Numbered from the stretch's first letter, positions 1 to 10,142 are shown. The stretch: DNA of 64,000 bases from an uncultured Clostridia bacterium (GCA_944372575.1 CALVZS010000001.1:1-64000); one strand, 5' to 3'. Notes: generated from the sequence alone by a model not told the origin. Numbers and translations are program-made.

Positions 1-54
1 CCCCTCGCTTTCACCTACCATGTCCGCCAGTATTTCTCCGATGCATAGTATCAT
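1..54 (-). CDS. PfkB-family sugar kinase, 5' fragment cut by window edge
   Basis: Only the first 18 codons are present; the frame runs off the left edge without a stop. The ATG (52-54) follows a purine-rich AAGGAAATAAG ribosome site, and the N-terminus reads MILCIGEILADMVG, the opening strand and GE-x-L-x-D pattern of PfkB/fructokinase proteins, in which this segment contacts the sugar. It is the last visible gene of the leftward carbohydrate operon, 71 bases past the oxidoreductase stop, so phosphorylation of a sugar released by the locus is likely. Substrate cannot be judged from 18 residues. Confidence 0.6.
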   Translation of the reverse strand, partial: MILCIGEILADMVGESEG

Positions 55-125
55 TTCTTCTTATTTCCTTCCGATCACGCCGCGATATGCGGCAATTTTT
101 TTCCTGCGCGCCGGCGCGGGAGGCA

Positions 126-1673
126 TCACGCCAGACATCCATCATCCCAACGGAGCTGGATCCCGTTTTCCCGCAGAAAATCCTGGAATGTTTTCAATGC
201 ACGGCTGTCCGCCCGTATTTCGCGCGGAGAAATTTTTTCTTTCAGGGAATACGCCGCCAACAGCCCGCTCACCTCGCCGATGTTCCATTCAACGGGATGC
301 AGCCGATAGCAGCCATTCGTCAGCTGCGTCGTACCGATATTTTTACAGGAAGGAAGCAGATTGCGCATACGGATCGGCAAAAATGCGCCCAACGGAATGG
401 TGAAGCGCAGGCTCGGCTGATAGAAAAACCGATGCGACACCGTTGTGATGTGCAGATCGATGGGATAACTCCCCACGCCGACGCTGTCATAGAAATCGGG
501 ATCGCCTCCCTCCGTCACGTCCTGCTCCCTGATCGTAAACAGACTGCAAATGCGCCTCGATTCCCGGATATAGGGCGCCATGGCAAGGCCGTCCTGCGTA
601 CCGAGTTCATAAGTGTTGAGCGCAAGGCTGCGATACCCCTTTCCGCCGTCGAAACGCTCCGCCTCCGTCTGCAGCCAATACAGCAGGCTGAGCGTGAGCT
701 GACGCGCCATATACGCGTGCTCTGCGGCATCCTTGCTCCCCAGCAGGTTGCCGAGGAAATAGTCGTTCTGCGGCCAGTTGAGCACCGTCACATCATAGGG
801 TACGCCCCGCGTGAAGTGCGCGGCGCGCACGATCCTGCGGTAGGCAAACAGGCCGAACAATGCATGGCCGCTCTCATCGCGCTCCCCGTTATAAAATCCG
901 AAGCGCTTTGCCTTGCCCGTGGAAGAATCCGGCCCGTACATACTCAGCACCGGATAGTCGTCGCAAGGCATTTTCAGCTTGCGGAAGAAGGCATACTCCG
1001 CGGGACGATCGATGGTATAATCCCCTTTCAGGCGATCCTCTACCGCCGCTGCCCATGTGGAGGGCTGCAGATCGCCGCTGTCCGCATGGGCGGGGGCGTG
1101 CCGCTCTCCCGTCTGCAAAGCGCTCTCCGCCCCCACCGTGAACTCACAGCCGCTTTGCGCGATCAGTTCGCCCGTATCGGTGCCGTCAAGAAAATACGCG
1201 GCATACACCTCCTCGTTTACCGCTCCCGATATGCGAACGGAGAGGATACGGTCACCGTTTACCTGGACAGAGGCAAGCCTGCAGCGGCAATGCACTTCCA
1301 GTTTTCCGCTTTCAAGATAGGGCGCAAGCATTTCATAGAGCAGCTTGAATGCGAGGCGGGGCGGATGGGAGATCCGGCTGACCGATGAACCCGCAGGGCA
1401 GAAGGCCTGTTTTGCTCTGAGCTCCTCGATCACATCGGGGTTGGCGCGATAGGCGTCCCGCACCCGATTGCGATAGGCGCGGTAGCTTGCCGTACAGCCC
1501 GTCTGCTCGATCCAGCGATGCTCGTCGGGCGGGACGGCCTGCGAGGTGAGCTGCCCGCCGATCCAATCCGTTTCCTCAAACAGCACAACAAAACAGCCGC
1601 TCTTGGCGGCCGCCCATGCGGCAAGTACGCCGCCGAGACTTCCGCCGATCACGGCCACATCCTTTCTGATCAT
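126..1673 (-). CDS. FAD-dependent oxidoreductase of carbohydrate locus
   Basis: A 515-residue protein. The N-terminus carries a Rossmann dinucleotide loop VIGGSLGGVLAAWAAA at about residues 7-22, followed by an acidic strand end (FEETDWIGGQLT) typical of the FAD_oxidored (PF12831) family, whose members sit in many bacterial sugar and glycoside operons with unresolved substrates. No signal peptide, so it is cytoplasmic. The ATG (1671-1673) overlaps the TGA of the ROK kinase gene in ATGA fashion, indicating translational coupling. A role oxidising a sugar or glycoside is inferred from context only; the flavin fold is the secure part. Confidence 0.8.
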   Translation of the reverse strand: MIRKDVAVIGGSLGGVLAAWAAAKSGCFVVLFEETDWIGGQLTSQAVPPDEHRWIEQTGCTASYRAYRNRVRDAYRANPDVIEELRAKQAFCPAGSSVSRISHPPRLAFKLLYEMLAPYLESGKLEVHCRCRLASVQVNGDRILSVRISGAVNEEVYAAYFLDGTDTGELIAQSGCEFTVGAESALQTGERHAPAHADSGDLQPSTWAAAVEDRLKGDYTIDRPAEYAFFRKLKMPCDDYPVLSMYGPDSSTGKAKRFGFYNGERDESGHALFGLFAYRRIVRAAHFTRGVPYDVTVLNWPQNDYFLGNLLGSKDAAEHAYMARQLTLSLLYWLQTEAERFDGGKGYRSLALNTYELGTQDGLAMAPYIRESRRICSLFTIREQDVTEGGDPDFYDSVGVGSYPIDLHITTVSHRFFYQPSLRFTIPLGAFLPIRMRNLLPSCKNIGTTQLTNGCYRLHPVEWNIGEVSGLLAAYSLKEKISPREIRADSRALKTFQDFLRENGIQLRWDDGCLA

Positions 1674-2524
1674 GCTTTCCCCTCCGCAAACCGATATGCC
1701 CCGAACAGGCCGGCGCGGTTGCCCAGCGCCGCAAAGACGGCAGGAAATGAAAGTTCCGAGAGCAGGGAAGGGAGCGACTGTGCGATCCCCTCCGCAACGC
1801 CCCCGCCCAGAATGCATACATCGAACGGACATCTGTTCGCTATCACAAGTAATGCCCGATCGAGCAGGCGGACAAGATCCGCGGCCATTGCGCACGCCGT
1901 CCGATCTCCCTCCTTCGCCTGCAGGAGATACCCCTCCGGCTGCAGGCCGCGCTCGCGCGCCATCCGGTTGAGCGCCCGCCCGGAGAGGTACTGTTCGATG
2001 CATCCCCTTCTGCCGCAGTTGCAGGGAATGCCGCCCTCTTCCAGGCAATAGTGTCCAAACCGTGCATAATCGTTGGCGGGACTGCCCGCCAACGATCCGT
2101 TCGTCCAATAGGCGCCGCCCACGCCCGACCCGAGCGTGAGCATGATAACGCGCCTGTCCCTGATATTTTTTCCCGCCCCGTCGCACATCTCACCGAGCAG
2201 CGCGGCGCGGGCATCGTTGATCGCCGTACATCGCAGGCCGAACGTTTCCCACGCATACGCAACGAAGTCAAAGCCCGTAAACCCTTCCAGGTTGGGCGTT
2301 GCATAGGTGCAGACGGCGCGCGCCTCGTCGATGTCTCCCGCGGAGGCAATGGCAATGGCATCCGTCCCGGGCGCGAGCAGCCCTTCGATCGCCCGCGTGA
2401 GCGAGGCGACGACCGCCTCGCGCGAGCCGTGTCCCGTGGGCGAACACGCCTCTACGACGATTTGCCCCTTCTCCATCCGTGCGCCCTTGATGTTGGTCGC
2501 GCCAAGATCGATACAAACCTTCAT
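1670..2524 (-). CDS. ROK-family sugar kinase
   Basis: A 284-residue cytoplasmic kinase. It begins with the phosphate-1 loop DLGATNIKGA (residues 7-16), has the phosphate-2 loop GSGVGGAYWTNG near residue 120, and the ROK zinc site CNCGRRGCIEQYLSG near residues 155-170. ATG 2522-2524 lies two bases after the permease stop, with AAGGGG inside the permease's last codons as ribosome site. With NanE in the same operon, N-acetylmannosamine kinase or glucokinase-like activity are both plausible; the family does not let sequence alone settle it. Confidence 0.86.
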   Translation of the reverse strand: MKVCIDLGATNIKGARMEKGQIVVEACSPTGHGSREAVVASLTRAIEGLLAPGTDAIAIASAGDIDEARAVCTYATPNLEGFTGFDFVAYAWETFGLRCTAINDARAALLGEMCDGAGKNIRDRRVIMLTLGSGVGGAYWTNGSLAGSPANDYARFGHYCLEEGGIPCNCGRRGCIEQYLSGRALNRMARERGLQPEGYLLQAKEGDRTACAMAADLVRLLDRALLVIANRCPFDVCILGGGVAEGIAQSLPSLLSELSFPAVFAALGNRAGLFGAYRFAEGKA

Positions 2525-2526
2525 GA

Positions 2527-3414
2527 TCACCCCTTGACACTGCCCACCGTAACACCCTTTACAAAATACTTTGCAACAAAGGGATATACCGCAAGGACGG
2601 GAATGATGCTTACAATGATCATTGCCGCTTCGATATATGTTTTTTGCAGCAGAAGCGTCTGATCACCGAGCACGTCGGGCATGGTATTGATATAATTGAG
2701 AATATACATGGCAAGCGGCCACCACTGCGATGCATTGGGGAGATAGATGAGCGCAGAGAAGTAGTTGTTCCAGTACGTCACCGCCGTAAACAGCGCAACG
2801 CTCGCAACGGAGGGAACCGCAATGGGCAGCAGAATATACAGCATGGCCTGCAGGTTTCCCGCGCCGTCGATGACGGCCGACTCCTCGATCTCCTTCGGAA
2901 CCCCTTCCAAATAGCTCTTGAGCAGGATCATGTTGTAGACCTGCACAAGGGAGGGAAGCACAAGGGCAAAGGGCGTATTCAAAATGCCCAGCATACGCAC
3001 CACAAAGAAATTGGGAACGATCCCGCCCGAAAAGAGCATGACGATGATAAAGAACACCATCAGCCCCTTGCGGAAGGGCAGATCGGGCTTGCTGAGCGCA
3101 TAGGCCGCCGCAAACATGATGGCAACCGAAAGCACAGTGCCGCTTGCCGTGACGCCCACCGACACAAAGAACGCACGGAAATAGGGCCATGTCGTGAAGA
3201 CATATTCATAGTTGAACCAGGTGAAATCCACGGGCCATATCCCCACCGTTTCGCCGTAAGTGGAGAGAGACTTCGCCAAAACATTGAAAAACGGAAGAAT
3301 ACAGATGAGAATGATGAGCGCCAACAGGACATAGTTTACGGCGTGGAATACCTTGTTTTCCCTGATCTTGTTGCGCCGCTTTTCCTTCAGCTGTTTTACA
3401 TGCAAATGTTCCAC
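2527..3414 (-). CDS. ABC sugar transporter permease, LplC/YtcP type
   Basis: A 295-residue inner-membrane permease with six predicted hydrophobic spans and the cytoplasmic EAA loop (EESAVIDGAGNLQAMLYILLP, centred near residue 185) that docks the ATPase. Family: carbohydrate-uptake CUT1, YtcP/LplC branch, usually for oligosaccharides. Start is GTG (3412-3414), one base after the stop of the upstream permease; GGGG lies 10 bases upstream. No ATPase gene is in the operon, as usual for Lpl systems that share a MsmX-type ATPase encoded elsewhere. Confidence 0.93.
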   Translation of the reverse strand: MEHLHVKQLKEKRRNKIRENKVFHAVNYVLLALIILICILPFFNVLAKSLSTYGETVGIWPVDFTWFNYEYVFTTWPYFRAFFVSVGVTASGTVLSVAIMFAAAYALSKPDLPFRKGLMVFFIIVMLFSGGIVPNFFVVRMLGILNTPFALVLPSLVQVYNMILLKSYLEGVPKEIEESAVIDGAGNLQAMLYILLPIAVPSVASVALFTAVTYWNNYFSALIYLPNASQWWPLAMYILNYINTMPDVLGDQTLLLQKTYIEAAMIIVSIIPVLAVYPFVAKYFVKGVTVGSVKG

Positions 3415-3415
3415 T

Positions 3416-4444
3416 TCAGAAAATCCCCGTGTGCGTCGTTTTTTTGGAAATCCAGTTGGTCACCAGGATCAGAATGAGCGAAATGATGCCGTTGAACAGT
3501 CCCACCGCAGTCGAAAGCCCGTACTGTCCTGCGTTCTCCCCCAGGCTGATGCGGTAGACATAGGTTCCGATGATCTCGCCCGAATTGCGCGTGACCGAGG
3601 AGATCATCGCGTACACCTGGTCAAATCCCGCATCCATCAGATATCCGACACGGATAATGAGCATGATAATGATGGTGGGCAGGATGCCGGGAAGCGTAAT
3701 ACTCCAGATCTGACGGAATTTTCCCGCGCCGTCCAACTTTGCTGCCTCATACAGGTTGGGATCGATCGCCATGATCGCAGAGACGTAGACAATGGAACTG
3801 TACCCGATCTCTTTCCAGCCGGACAAAAACACCACCAGTCCCCGGAACAGGGAATCCGTGCCAAACCAATAGGTCGGGGAATTGGCGTCCATCAGCCCCA
3901 TGGAGATCAGCACCTGATTGACGGGGCCGTCGATCGCCAGAACGCTCTTGAAGATGCCGACAATGACCACCCACGACAGGAAATGCGGAAGAAATACCGC
4001 CATCTGCGTGAGCTTGGAAAACCATTTGCTGGAAACTTCCGTGATCATAATGGCAAGCACAACGGGCAGCGGAAACAGGATGACGATCTTCAGGACGCTG
4101 ATAATGAGCGTGTTTCCGATATATTTCAGGATCTCGGGGTCGCTGAAGATCTTCTGGAAATGTTCCACCGTCCATGTGGCGTTCATGAACGCCTCCAACG
4201 GATTGCTGTAGCGGATAAAGTTGATATTGTCCTTGAACGCGATGAGCACGCCGACCATGGGCATATAGTTGAAGATCAGCGCCAGGATCACGGCGGGAAG
4301 GACGAAGAGCAGCAAGGTCTTTCTCCTCTTCCACTTCCGCGAAAAATCCTTCATCCGTCCGGATGTCCGGCTTTCGGCGCGGATCTCCCCCGCCTGTGCG
4401 CCGGAATGCAGCGCTTCCTGTTCTTTGACCGGAGTCTGCTCCAT
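3416..4444 (-). CDS. ABC sugar transporter permease, LplB type
   Basis: A 342-residue permease with a charged cytoplasmic N-tail of about 45 residues, six hydrophobic spans and an EAA loop (YEAAKLDGAGKFRQIWSITLPG) near residue 240. LplB-type subunits pair with LplC/YtcP subunits, encoded next downstream, to form the membrane channel for the lipoprotein-bound glycan. ATG at 4442-4444 is preceded by GGAG at 7 bases. The 36 bases between it and the binding-protein stop contain a small TTGAA...TTCAA inverted repeat. Confidence 0.93.
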   Translation of the reverse strand: MEQTPVKEQEALHSGAQAGEIRAESRTSGRMKDFSRKWKRRKTLLLFVLPAVILALIFNYMPMVGVLIAFKDNINFIRYSNPLEAFMNATWTVEHFQKIFSDPEILKYIGNTLIISVLKIVILFPLPVVLAIMITEVSSKWFSKLTQMAVFLPHFLSWVVIVGIFKSVLAIDGPVNQVLISMGLMDANSPTYWFGTDSLFRGLVVFLSGWKEIGYSSIVYVSAIMAIDPNLYEAAKLDGAGKFRQIWSITLPGILPTIIIMLIIRVGYLMDAGFDQVYAMISSVTRNSGEIIGTYVYRISLGENAGQYGLSTAVGLFNGIISLILILVTNWISKKTTHTGIF

Positions 4445-4480
4445 AATTATCTCCTTGAAACGATCTTAGTTCAAAAAACG

Positions 4481-6037
4481 TTACTGCGCGTAGTACCAGG
4501 CGTTGATCTCTTCGGTAGATGCGGCGCCGCCGTCGCTGCTCCATGTGCTGAGGTATTGCGCAAGGTTGGAAGAGCCGCCGTCCTGGATCATCATCACAAA
4601 GAACTGATCCTGCGCATACAGCTCGATAATAGAGCGGTAGCTTGCATACTCCTCCAAAGGGGGCGCCCAGTCAAGCACGTTATACACGCCGACCTCATCC
4701 GCGTCCTCCATCATCAGACTCCACGCACGGTAGAGCTCCGCCTGCTTGCGCACGCGCGCCAGCCAGTATTGCGTATATACAAGTTCATTGCTGCCCGTCA
4801 GGTAGTAGCTGGCGGTATCTTTTTCGCTGAAATTTTCGGAGAGCGGGATATATCCCTCCGTGGCATTGTACGTCCAATGGTATCCCTCTTCGCCGATGAC
4901 GATGTCGCGGAAGTTGTGCTCCTCCTCGGTGTCCGTCAGTTTTTCGTTGATCCAGTCGATCACATAGCCCGCGTTCTCCGCCATATAGAAAGGAATGCAG
5001 GTCACATATGAACAGCCGCCCAGCCTGTTGGCGTGCTCCTCGCCGTCCTCGTTTTCCAATGCGCGCAGATAGCCGAGCAGATTTTCCTGCGTGGTATTGG
5101 CATCCGCGCCCGAAACAAGTCCGTTCACGATGGAAGAGACGCTCCAAATGCTGGTGGAGATGCACGCGGCGCGGTCGTTGGTGAACTTGGAGATCGCCGT
5201 GGCGGAATCGTTTGTGGCGACCTCGGTATCGATCAGCCCATCCGCATAGAGACCCGCCATATAGTCCACATAGTCCGCATAGTTGGGCGAGTCCATATAA
5301 TAGAGCACCTGCGTCTGCCCGTCGACGGTATATTCCTGCCATTCGGCGTAGATGCCGAAGCCCGCCGCGATGGGCCAGACGATGGGCGTGTACATATCGA
5401 AGGTCAGCGGCGCGTTGACAGTATCGCCATCATCGACCATCTTCTGCTTGAGCGCCTCGAGCACGGTGCGCATCTCCTCCAGGGTGGTGGGGATGTTGAG
5501 GTTCAGCTCATCCAGCCAGTCCTGGCGGAACACGATGGGATATTGAATGTTGTCGCTGGACGAACGCTCGGGAATGCCGTAGATTTTTCCGTCCACCGTG
5601 ACGGTCGCCCACGATTCCTCGGAGATGACCTCCTGCAGGACACCGCCGAACTTTTCGATGGCGGGCGTCAGATCGAGCAGCACGTCCTGCGCGATAAGGT
5701 CGGCAAACTGCGCGCTCGTCAGCTTCATGGCGTTGTAGGGTTCGCGGTCGATGAGCTGAAGATTGAGCGCGGTGGATGCGTTGGTCGCGGGCAGCTGCGA
5801 GTATTCCACATGATACCCCGTGACGTCCTCAACCACCTGTGCGTTCGGATCCTCGTTGATATATGTGTCATCGTACCCCGAATTTGGCATCAGCACGCTG
5901 AGCGCAGGCTTCTGCGTCAGATCGATATCAAGATTGATATCCGTCTGCGTTTCCCCGCCTCCGCACGCCGCAAGCGACGCCATGGCGAGGGTTGCGAGCA
6001 GCAGAGCTGCCGCTGTTTTACATACGAGCTTTTTCAC
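4481..6037 (-). CDS. Extracellular solute-binding lipoprotein of sugar ABC importer
   Basis: A 518-residue substrate-binding protein. Residues 1-25 form a lipoprotein signal ending in the lipobox LAAC, followed by an acidic glycine-rich linker. The rest has family-1 extracellular binding protein features: KPALSVLMPNSG, DGKIYGIPERSS, FRQDWLDELNLNIPTT and a C-terminal aromatic helical lobe. GTG start (6035-6037) with AAGGAGG at 6 bases. It is anchored outside and delivers an oligosaccharide to the LplB/LplC permeases encoded just downstream; length fits the long LplA-type binding proteins. Confidence 0.94.
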   Translation of the reverse strand: MKKLVCKTAAALLLATLAMASLAACGGGETQTDINLDIDLTQKPALSVLMPNSGYDDTYINEDPNAQVVEDVTGYHVEYSQLPATNASTALNLQLIDREPYNAMKLTSAQFADLIAQDVLLDLTPAIEKFGGVLQEVISEESWATVTVDGKIYGIPERSSSDNIQYPIVFRQDWLDELNLNIPTTLEEMRTVLEALKQKMVDDGDTVNAPLTFDMYTPIVWPIAAGFGIYAEWQEYTVDGQTQVLYYMDSPNYADYVDYMAGLYADGLIDTEVATNDSATAISKFTNDRAACISTSIWSVSSIVNGLVSGADANTTQENLLGYLRALENEDGEEHANRLGGCSYVTCIPFYMAENAGYVIDWINEKLTDTEEEHNFRDIVIGEEGYHWTYNATEGYIPLSENFSEKDTASYYLTGSNELVYTQYWLARVRKQAELYRAWSLMMEDADEVGVYNVLDWAPPLEEYASYRSIIELYAQDQFFVMMIQDGGSSNLAQYLSTWSSDGGAASTEEINAWYYAQ

Positions 6038-6064
6038 GTTATGCCTCCTTGTCCCTTTTGATTG

Positions 6065-7498
6065 TCAGTTCCCTTTTTTCTTTCTGCGCACAAATATTAC
6101 CATGGCGCCCGTCCCCGCGGCGATGAACGCCGGCGCGGCTCCTGCGCCAAATCTTACCGTACCCGTGCATCCGCCCTCGCCGCCGTCTCCGGACGGAGCA
6201 GCGGGCTCGCCGTCCCCGGACTGGGAAGGCGGTTCCTCATCTTCTACGCCCTCCTGTGCGGCGGTCTTTTCCACAAGCAGCACCGCATTGCACACCCTGC
6301 GCGGAACATGCTCCCCGCCCGAAATATCGGAGGGGCTGTTCATGAGCGTGAGCGCATCGTCCTGCCGCAGCAGAAACGTGGTGGATCCGCCGCCGTCCAG
6401 TTCGATGGCGGTGACAAGCCCGAGCTCCTCGGCAAGGTATGCCTCCTGCTGCACGGTCAGTCCGACGGAATAGCCCGCCTGCCTGCCGTCCAGCGCGCAG
6501 AGCATCATGGTGCCGTCCTCCCTGATCCCGAAGAAGGTGCGGGGCGCGGGAACGCCGCCGGCATTTTCCGTGTCGGTGCGGCACGCCTCGTTGACGGCGC
6601 CGTCCTCCGTGAGAATGCACCAGCCGCCCACGACATACTTCATCCCTTCAAATTCGCCTGCGGGATAGCGCACGATGTCTGCTTGCGCGCCGTAGTACAG
6701 GTTTTCATACAGCCAGCGGGAGATCTCATTGTCCCCTTTGACGACGATGGCGAACTGCCCGGAGCTGACCGTGAACGACCCGTCCGAAATGACTTCCCCC
6801 TCCACCGTGCGGCGGGAGGTGCCGTAGACGGGATACTGCGTGGTATTGGCGGACTCGGCGACGATGACGTACTTTGCCGCACCGTTCACCGTAAACGTCC
6901 CCGTGTTGGTATAGACGGCAAGTCCGCCGTCCGCCGGCTCCCGGTTGAATGCATCGATCTCAAAAACCTGCGATGCGCTTCCGTCCGCCGACGTCACGTT
7001 CAGGCGAACGACGGTATTGTTGAGATCCAGCCTGCCGATCGCCGTGTTTCCATTGTTGTCGAACCCGAAGCAGTGTTTCCAGCTGTAGGCGCCCAGGTTG
7101 AGCACGATGCCGTCCTTGACATAGCTCTCCACGGGGCCGACGCCCGAACTCGCATTCATAAAGAAATCGCCGTTGGTCGCCGCAAGCACCTTCCTGCCCG
7201 TACGCTCTTCAAAGTCGGCGGCGATGTCCGCGACATAGGAAGCGGCATAGCCGCCCTGCCCGTTGGAGATGTGGTGTACGACAAATTCATATTCGCTCTG
7301 CTCCGAAGAGGGATCGCAGGCGATGGTAAACAATTTCTGTGCACCGTCCCATTCAAAATCGTAATGGGCGTACACGGCGCCGCCGCCCATATCCTGCGTG
7401 ACGTCCGGCGTGAGCGCGGGCGCAGGCGAGGCGCCGCAGCCGAGAAGGAAGACGCCCGCCATGAGGATGCCTGTCAAAAATAACGCTTTCTTTTTCAT
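6065..7498 (-). CDS. Secreted phosphodiester glycosidase-like (NAGPA domain) protein with C-terminal membrane tail
   Basis: A 477-residue secreted protein. Residues 1-22 are a lipoprotein-like signal (VFLLGCG). The middle has the two hallmarks of the NAGPA/exopolysaccharide phosphodiester glycosidase family, ATNGDFFMNAS near residue 110 and ELDGGGSTTFL near residue 365; the eukaryotic relative removes GlcNAc from GlcNAc-phospho-mannose. The tail has a Ser/Gly/Pro linker, GGCTG, one hydrophobic span and RRKKK, an LPXTG-free anchor layout also seen in the GHL10-like neighbour. ATG 7496-7498 with GGGGGA six bases upstream. Activity on a glycosyl phosphodiester is inferred from the family. Confidence 0.78.
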   Translation of the reverse strand: MKKKALFLTGILMAGVFLLGCGASPAPALTPDVTQDMGGGAVYAHYDFEWDGAQKLFTIACDPSSEQSEYEFVVHHISNGQGGYAASYVADIAADFEERTGRKVLAATNGDFFMNASSGVGPVESYVKDGIVLNLGAYSWKHCFGFDNNGNTAIGRLDLNNTVVRLNVTSADGSASQVFEIDAFNREPADGGLAVYTNTGTFTVNGAAKYVIVAESANTTQYPVYGTSRRTVEGEVISDGSFTVSSGQFAIVVKGDNEISRWLYENLYYGAQADIVRYPAGEFEGMKYVVGGWCILTEDGAVNEACRTDTENAGGVPAPRTFFGIREDGTMMLCALDGRQAGYSVGLTVQQEAYLAEELGLVTAIELDGGGSTTFLLRQDDALTLMNSPSDISGGEHVPRRVCNAVLLVEKTAAQEGVEDEEPPSQSGDGEPAAPSGDGGEGGCTGTVRFGAGAAPAFIAAGTGAMVIFVRRKKKGN

Positions 7499-7586
7499 GC
7501 CTCGTCCCCCGATTTGCAATCGGGCGGTGCGCCGCCGAACGCGGCGGCGCACGTCCCGGAGCGGGAAGCCGAACTTCCCGCCGTCC

Positions 7587-10142
7587 TTATGCCTGTTCGC
7601 CGGCGTCCCCGGTCTCAAGGTAGAGCGTCACCTCTGCGCCGATCGTGCGGGCATTGTTTAACGCCCAAGTTCTTGCCACATTTTCACCGCCATCGTTGGG
7701 GAATACGATCATGTATTCGCCCTCCTGCAGGGAGGCGAAGGCCTCCGACACATAACCGGCTGCAGTACATTTTGTTGCGTCAACGATACCTGACGGGTTC
7801 TCCGCATCGCGGTATCTGCCATTGGCGCCGTCATACACACGCACGATTTTGCCGCTTGCATCCACCACGGCCGCCACGCCGTAACCATTCGATACGAGCG
7901 TACCCGTAAAGCCGTAATTGTAGATGAACACGGCATAGTTAGCGGTCGTTGCGCCATCCACATCGACGGCGACTTCGGCGGGGTCGAGCTCAAGCAGAGC
8001 GTTGCCGACCTGGATGCCCGTGGGCTGCACGTCTTCCGCCTCATACTCCGTGGAGAAGTTGGAAAGCGTGATCGTATATTGCAGGAATCTCTGGCGAAGG
8101 CTCAGCCCGAACGCTCTGGGCGAATCAGCTCCGTTTACCCCGTCGTTGGGGAAGATGATCAGGATCTCGCCCTCTGTCAGTGAATTGAACGCATCCGTAG
8201 CATAGGTAGCCGTAGCAAAGCCGGCATCTGCCGCTGCCTGACTGTTATTGTCGGTATCCCAGTAGTGATCCGCATCGTGCAGTCTGCCGTTTGCACCGTC
8301 GTAGATGCGCACGATCTTCCCGGTCTGCGCGTTGATGACGACCGCTACGCCATACCCGTTGCAGGTGATGGACGTATTGCCCGCCGCCTTCCATTCATAG
8401 GTATAGACGAGGAAATCGGCAGCTGCCGCCGCGCCCTCCGTTACGACCTCGTTGATGACCACGTTGCTCCCGCTGAAAGCGGTGGAACTCCCATCCTCCC
8501 GGGTCGCCGTAAAGGTGGGCCAGATGTCAAGGAGCCAGAGCTCTGCCGCCATGCCCAGCATATAGTGGTTGCTCGCCGAGAAAGAGGTTTGCAGCGCCGC
8601 ACGAAGGGCATTGCTCCCGCTGTAGCCGTTGACGGCAAGCACCAGATATTCGCCTGCGGCAAGCTCGCTTGCCTGTGCAAGCACATCGTTCTGGCTGCCC
8701 GTCGTCGTGACGACATTGCCCTCCCCGTCCAGCGTGTTGATCGTACTCGACCAAGGGCTGTAGCTCTCGCGGATGATGCCGTCCGTCCCGACGATGAAGT
8801 ATGCGCCGTAGTTGTTTACAAAGTACGTTCCCGTGAAATAGGACGTGTAAATAATGGCATTGTAGCTTGTTTCGCCCGAAGCGGGGTTCACCGCGATCTG
8901 ATCGTCCGCAAACTCATACCATGCGCCGTCGATTTCGATCGTCTTCATGGTGGGCTCCGCCGGCGTGACGACGACGGTGCGCGTGAACTGCGTCTCGTTG
9001 CCCTTGTCGTCTTCAATCGTCAGCGAATAGACATACTCCCCTTCCGTTTCGATATCGAACGCGGGGCTGCTCGTTCCCACTGTGATCGTAAGTCCGGAGG
9101 TGACGTCGTCATCCGTTGCCCAGGTGCCGTTGTCGTCGATATAGGTGATGCCTTCGAGGATCGCTTCCGTGATCGTGACGGAGGAATCCCCCACGCGTAC
9201 GGACAAATTCGCCTTGGACTGAATGACAGGCGCCTGATCCTCATATACGGTGAGCAGATCCTCTTCGCCGTCGAATCCGATCTGAACGGCAGCGCCGAGG
9301 CGGTAGACCACATTCTTATTCAGCCAGCCGCGGCCGTCCTGATCGAAGTTGCCGCCCGCATTCACCGCCACGATGGCAAACCCGCCCGCGGGGATCTGCA
9401 TATAGGAGGCATAATAATTTGCAACGGTAAGTACATTGCCGTCCTCGTCCTGATAATCGTAGAGCGTCGTCGCCTGCGAAGAAGTTCTGACGGGGTTATC
9501 CGCGTTCACAAGCCTGCCGTTTGCGCCGTCGCGCGCCTCGATCACAACGCCCGCAGCGTTGAGGATGGCAGCCTCGCCGTACCCGCCGGGGACGGTGACA
9601 ACGATGGTTTCATCCGACGTATTGTGGAACACGCCCGAAGTGGCTGCTTCGTAGGTGGTGTCCTCGGTCAGTTCAAAGTACAGCTCGTGCGCAAAGGAGA
9701 GCTTGCCCTCCACGCCGCCGTTGCTGACCCAGTTGGCGTCGTTTTCCTGCTGCGCCGTGATGACGATATTGGGCAGCGGCGCCACAACGGTATAGACGCG
9801 CGTGGCGGTACCCGTCATGTTGTGCGAATTGGTCGCCGAATAGGTGACGGTATATGTCCCCACCGTGTCCGCATCGAAGCCGCCGTCGTCGGACACGATC
9901 GCGCGCAGATCGCTGTCATATTCGTCCGTGACAGTCACGCCGTAGAGAAGACTGACTTCATCCCCCTGCGTGATCTCCATCACCTCGGGGGTAACCGTTA
10001 TAACGGGCGATGAATACTCAGTACCCCCCCCCGGCCCATCGGGATCCGGATCGGGATCGGGCGTGTCCGTACAGGCGAACAGGCCGAACGCGGTCAATAC
10101 TGCAACTGCGAGCATCAACACTACTTTTGCAAACTTTTTCAT
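7587..10142 (-). CDS. Large surface lipoprotein with four repeated beta domains
   Basis: An 851-residue lipoprotein of no named family. Signal and lipobox (AFGLFAC, Cys 24) are followed by a DPDPDPDG linker, an Ig-like domain, and four copies of a roughly 130-residue unit whose core reads NGYGVAxVVxAxxGKIVRxYDGANGR, then a line ending IIFPNDG or VAVN; a second Ig-like domain sits between copies 1 and 2. Copies 3 and 4 are the most alike. A related unit occurs at the N-terminus of the next upstream protein. Two ATGs (10143-10145 and 10140-10142) follow AGGAGG; the second gives 7-base spacing. A glycan-binding or surface-display role is inferred from context. Confidence 0.76.
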   Translation of the reverse strand: MKKFAKVVLMLAVAVLTAFGLFACTDTPDPDPDPDGPGGGTEYSSPVITVTPEVMEITQGDEVSLLYGVTVTDEYDSDLRAIVSDDGGFDADTVGTYTVTYSATNSHNMTGTATRVYTVVAPLPNIVITAQQENDANWVSNGGVEGKLSFAHELYFELTEDTTYEAATSGVFHNTSDETIVVTVPGGYGEAAILNAAGVVIEARDGANGRLVNADNPVRTSSQATTLYDYQDEDGNVLTVANYYASYMQIPAGGFAIVAVNAGGNFDQDGRGWLNKNVVYRLGAAVQIGFDGEEDLLTVYEDQAPVIQSKANLSVRVGDSSVTITEAILEGITYIDDNGTWATDDDVTSGLTITVGTSSPAFDIETEGEYVYSLTIEDDKGNETQFTRTVVVTPAEPTMKTIEIDGAWYEFADDQIAVNPASGETSYNAIIYTSYFTGTYFVNNYGAYFIVGTDGIIRESYSPWSSTINTLDGEGNVVTTTGSQNDVLAQASELAAGEYLVLAVNGYSGSNALRAALQTSFSASNHYMLGMAAELWLLDIWPTFTATREDGSSTAFSGSNVVINEVVTEGAAAAADFLVYTYEWKAAGNTSITCNGYGVAVVINAQTGKIVRIYDGANGRLHDADHYWDTDNNSQAAADAGFATATYATDAFNSLTEGEILIIFPNDGVNGADSPRAFGLSLRQRFLQYTITLSNFSTEYEAEDVQPTGIQVGNALLELDPAEVAVDVDGATTANYAVFIYNYGFTGTLVSNGYGVAAVVDASGKIVRVYDGANGRYRDAENPSGIVDATKCTAAGYVSEAFASLQEGEYMIVFPNDGGENVARTWALNNARTIGAEVTLYLETGDAGEQA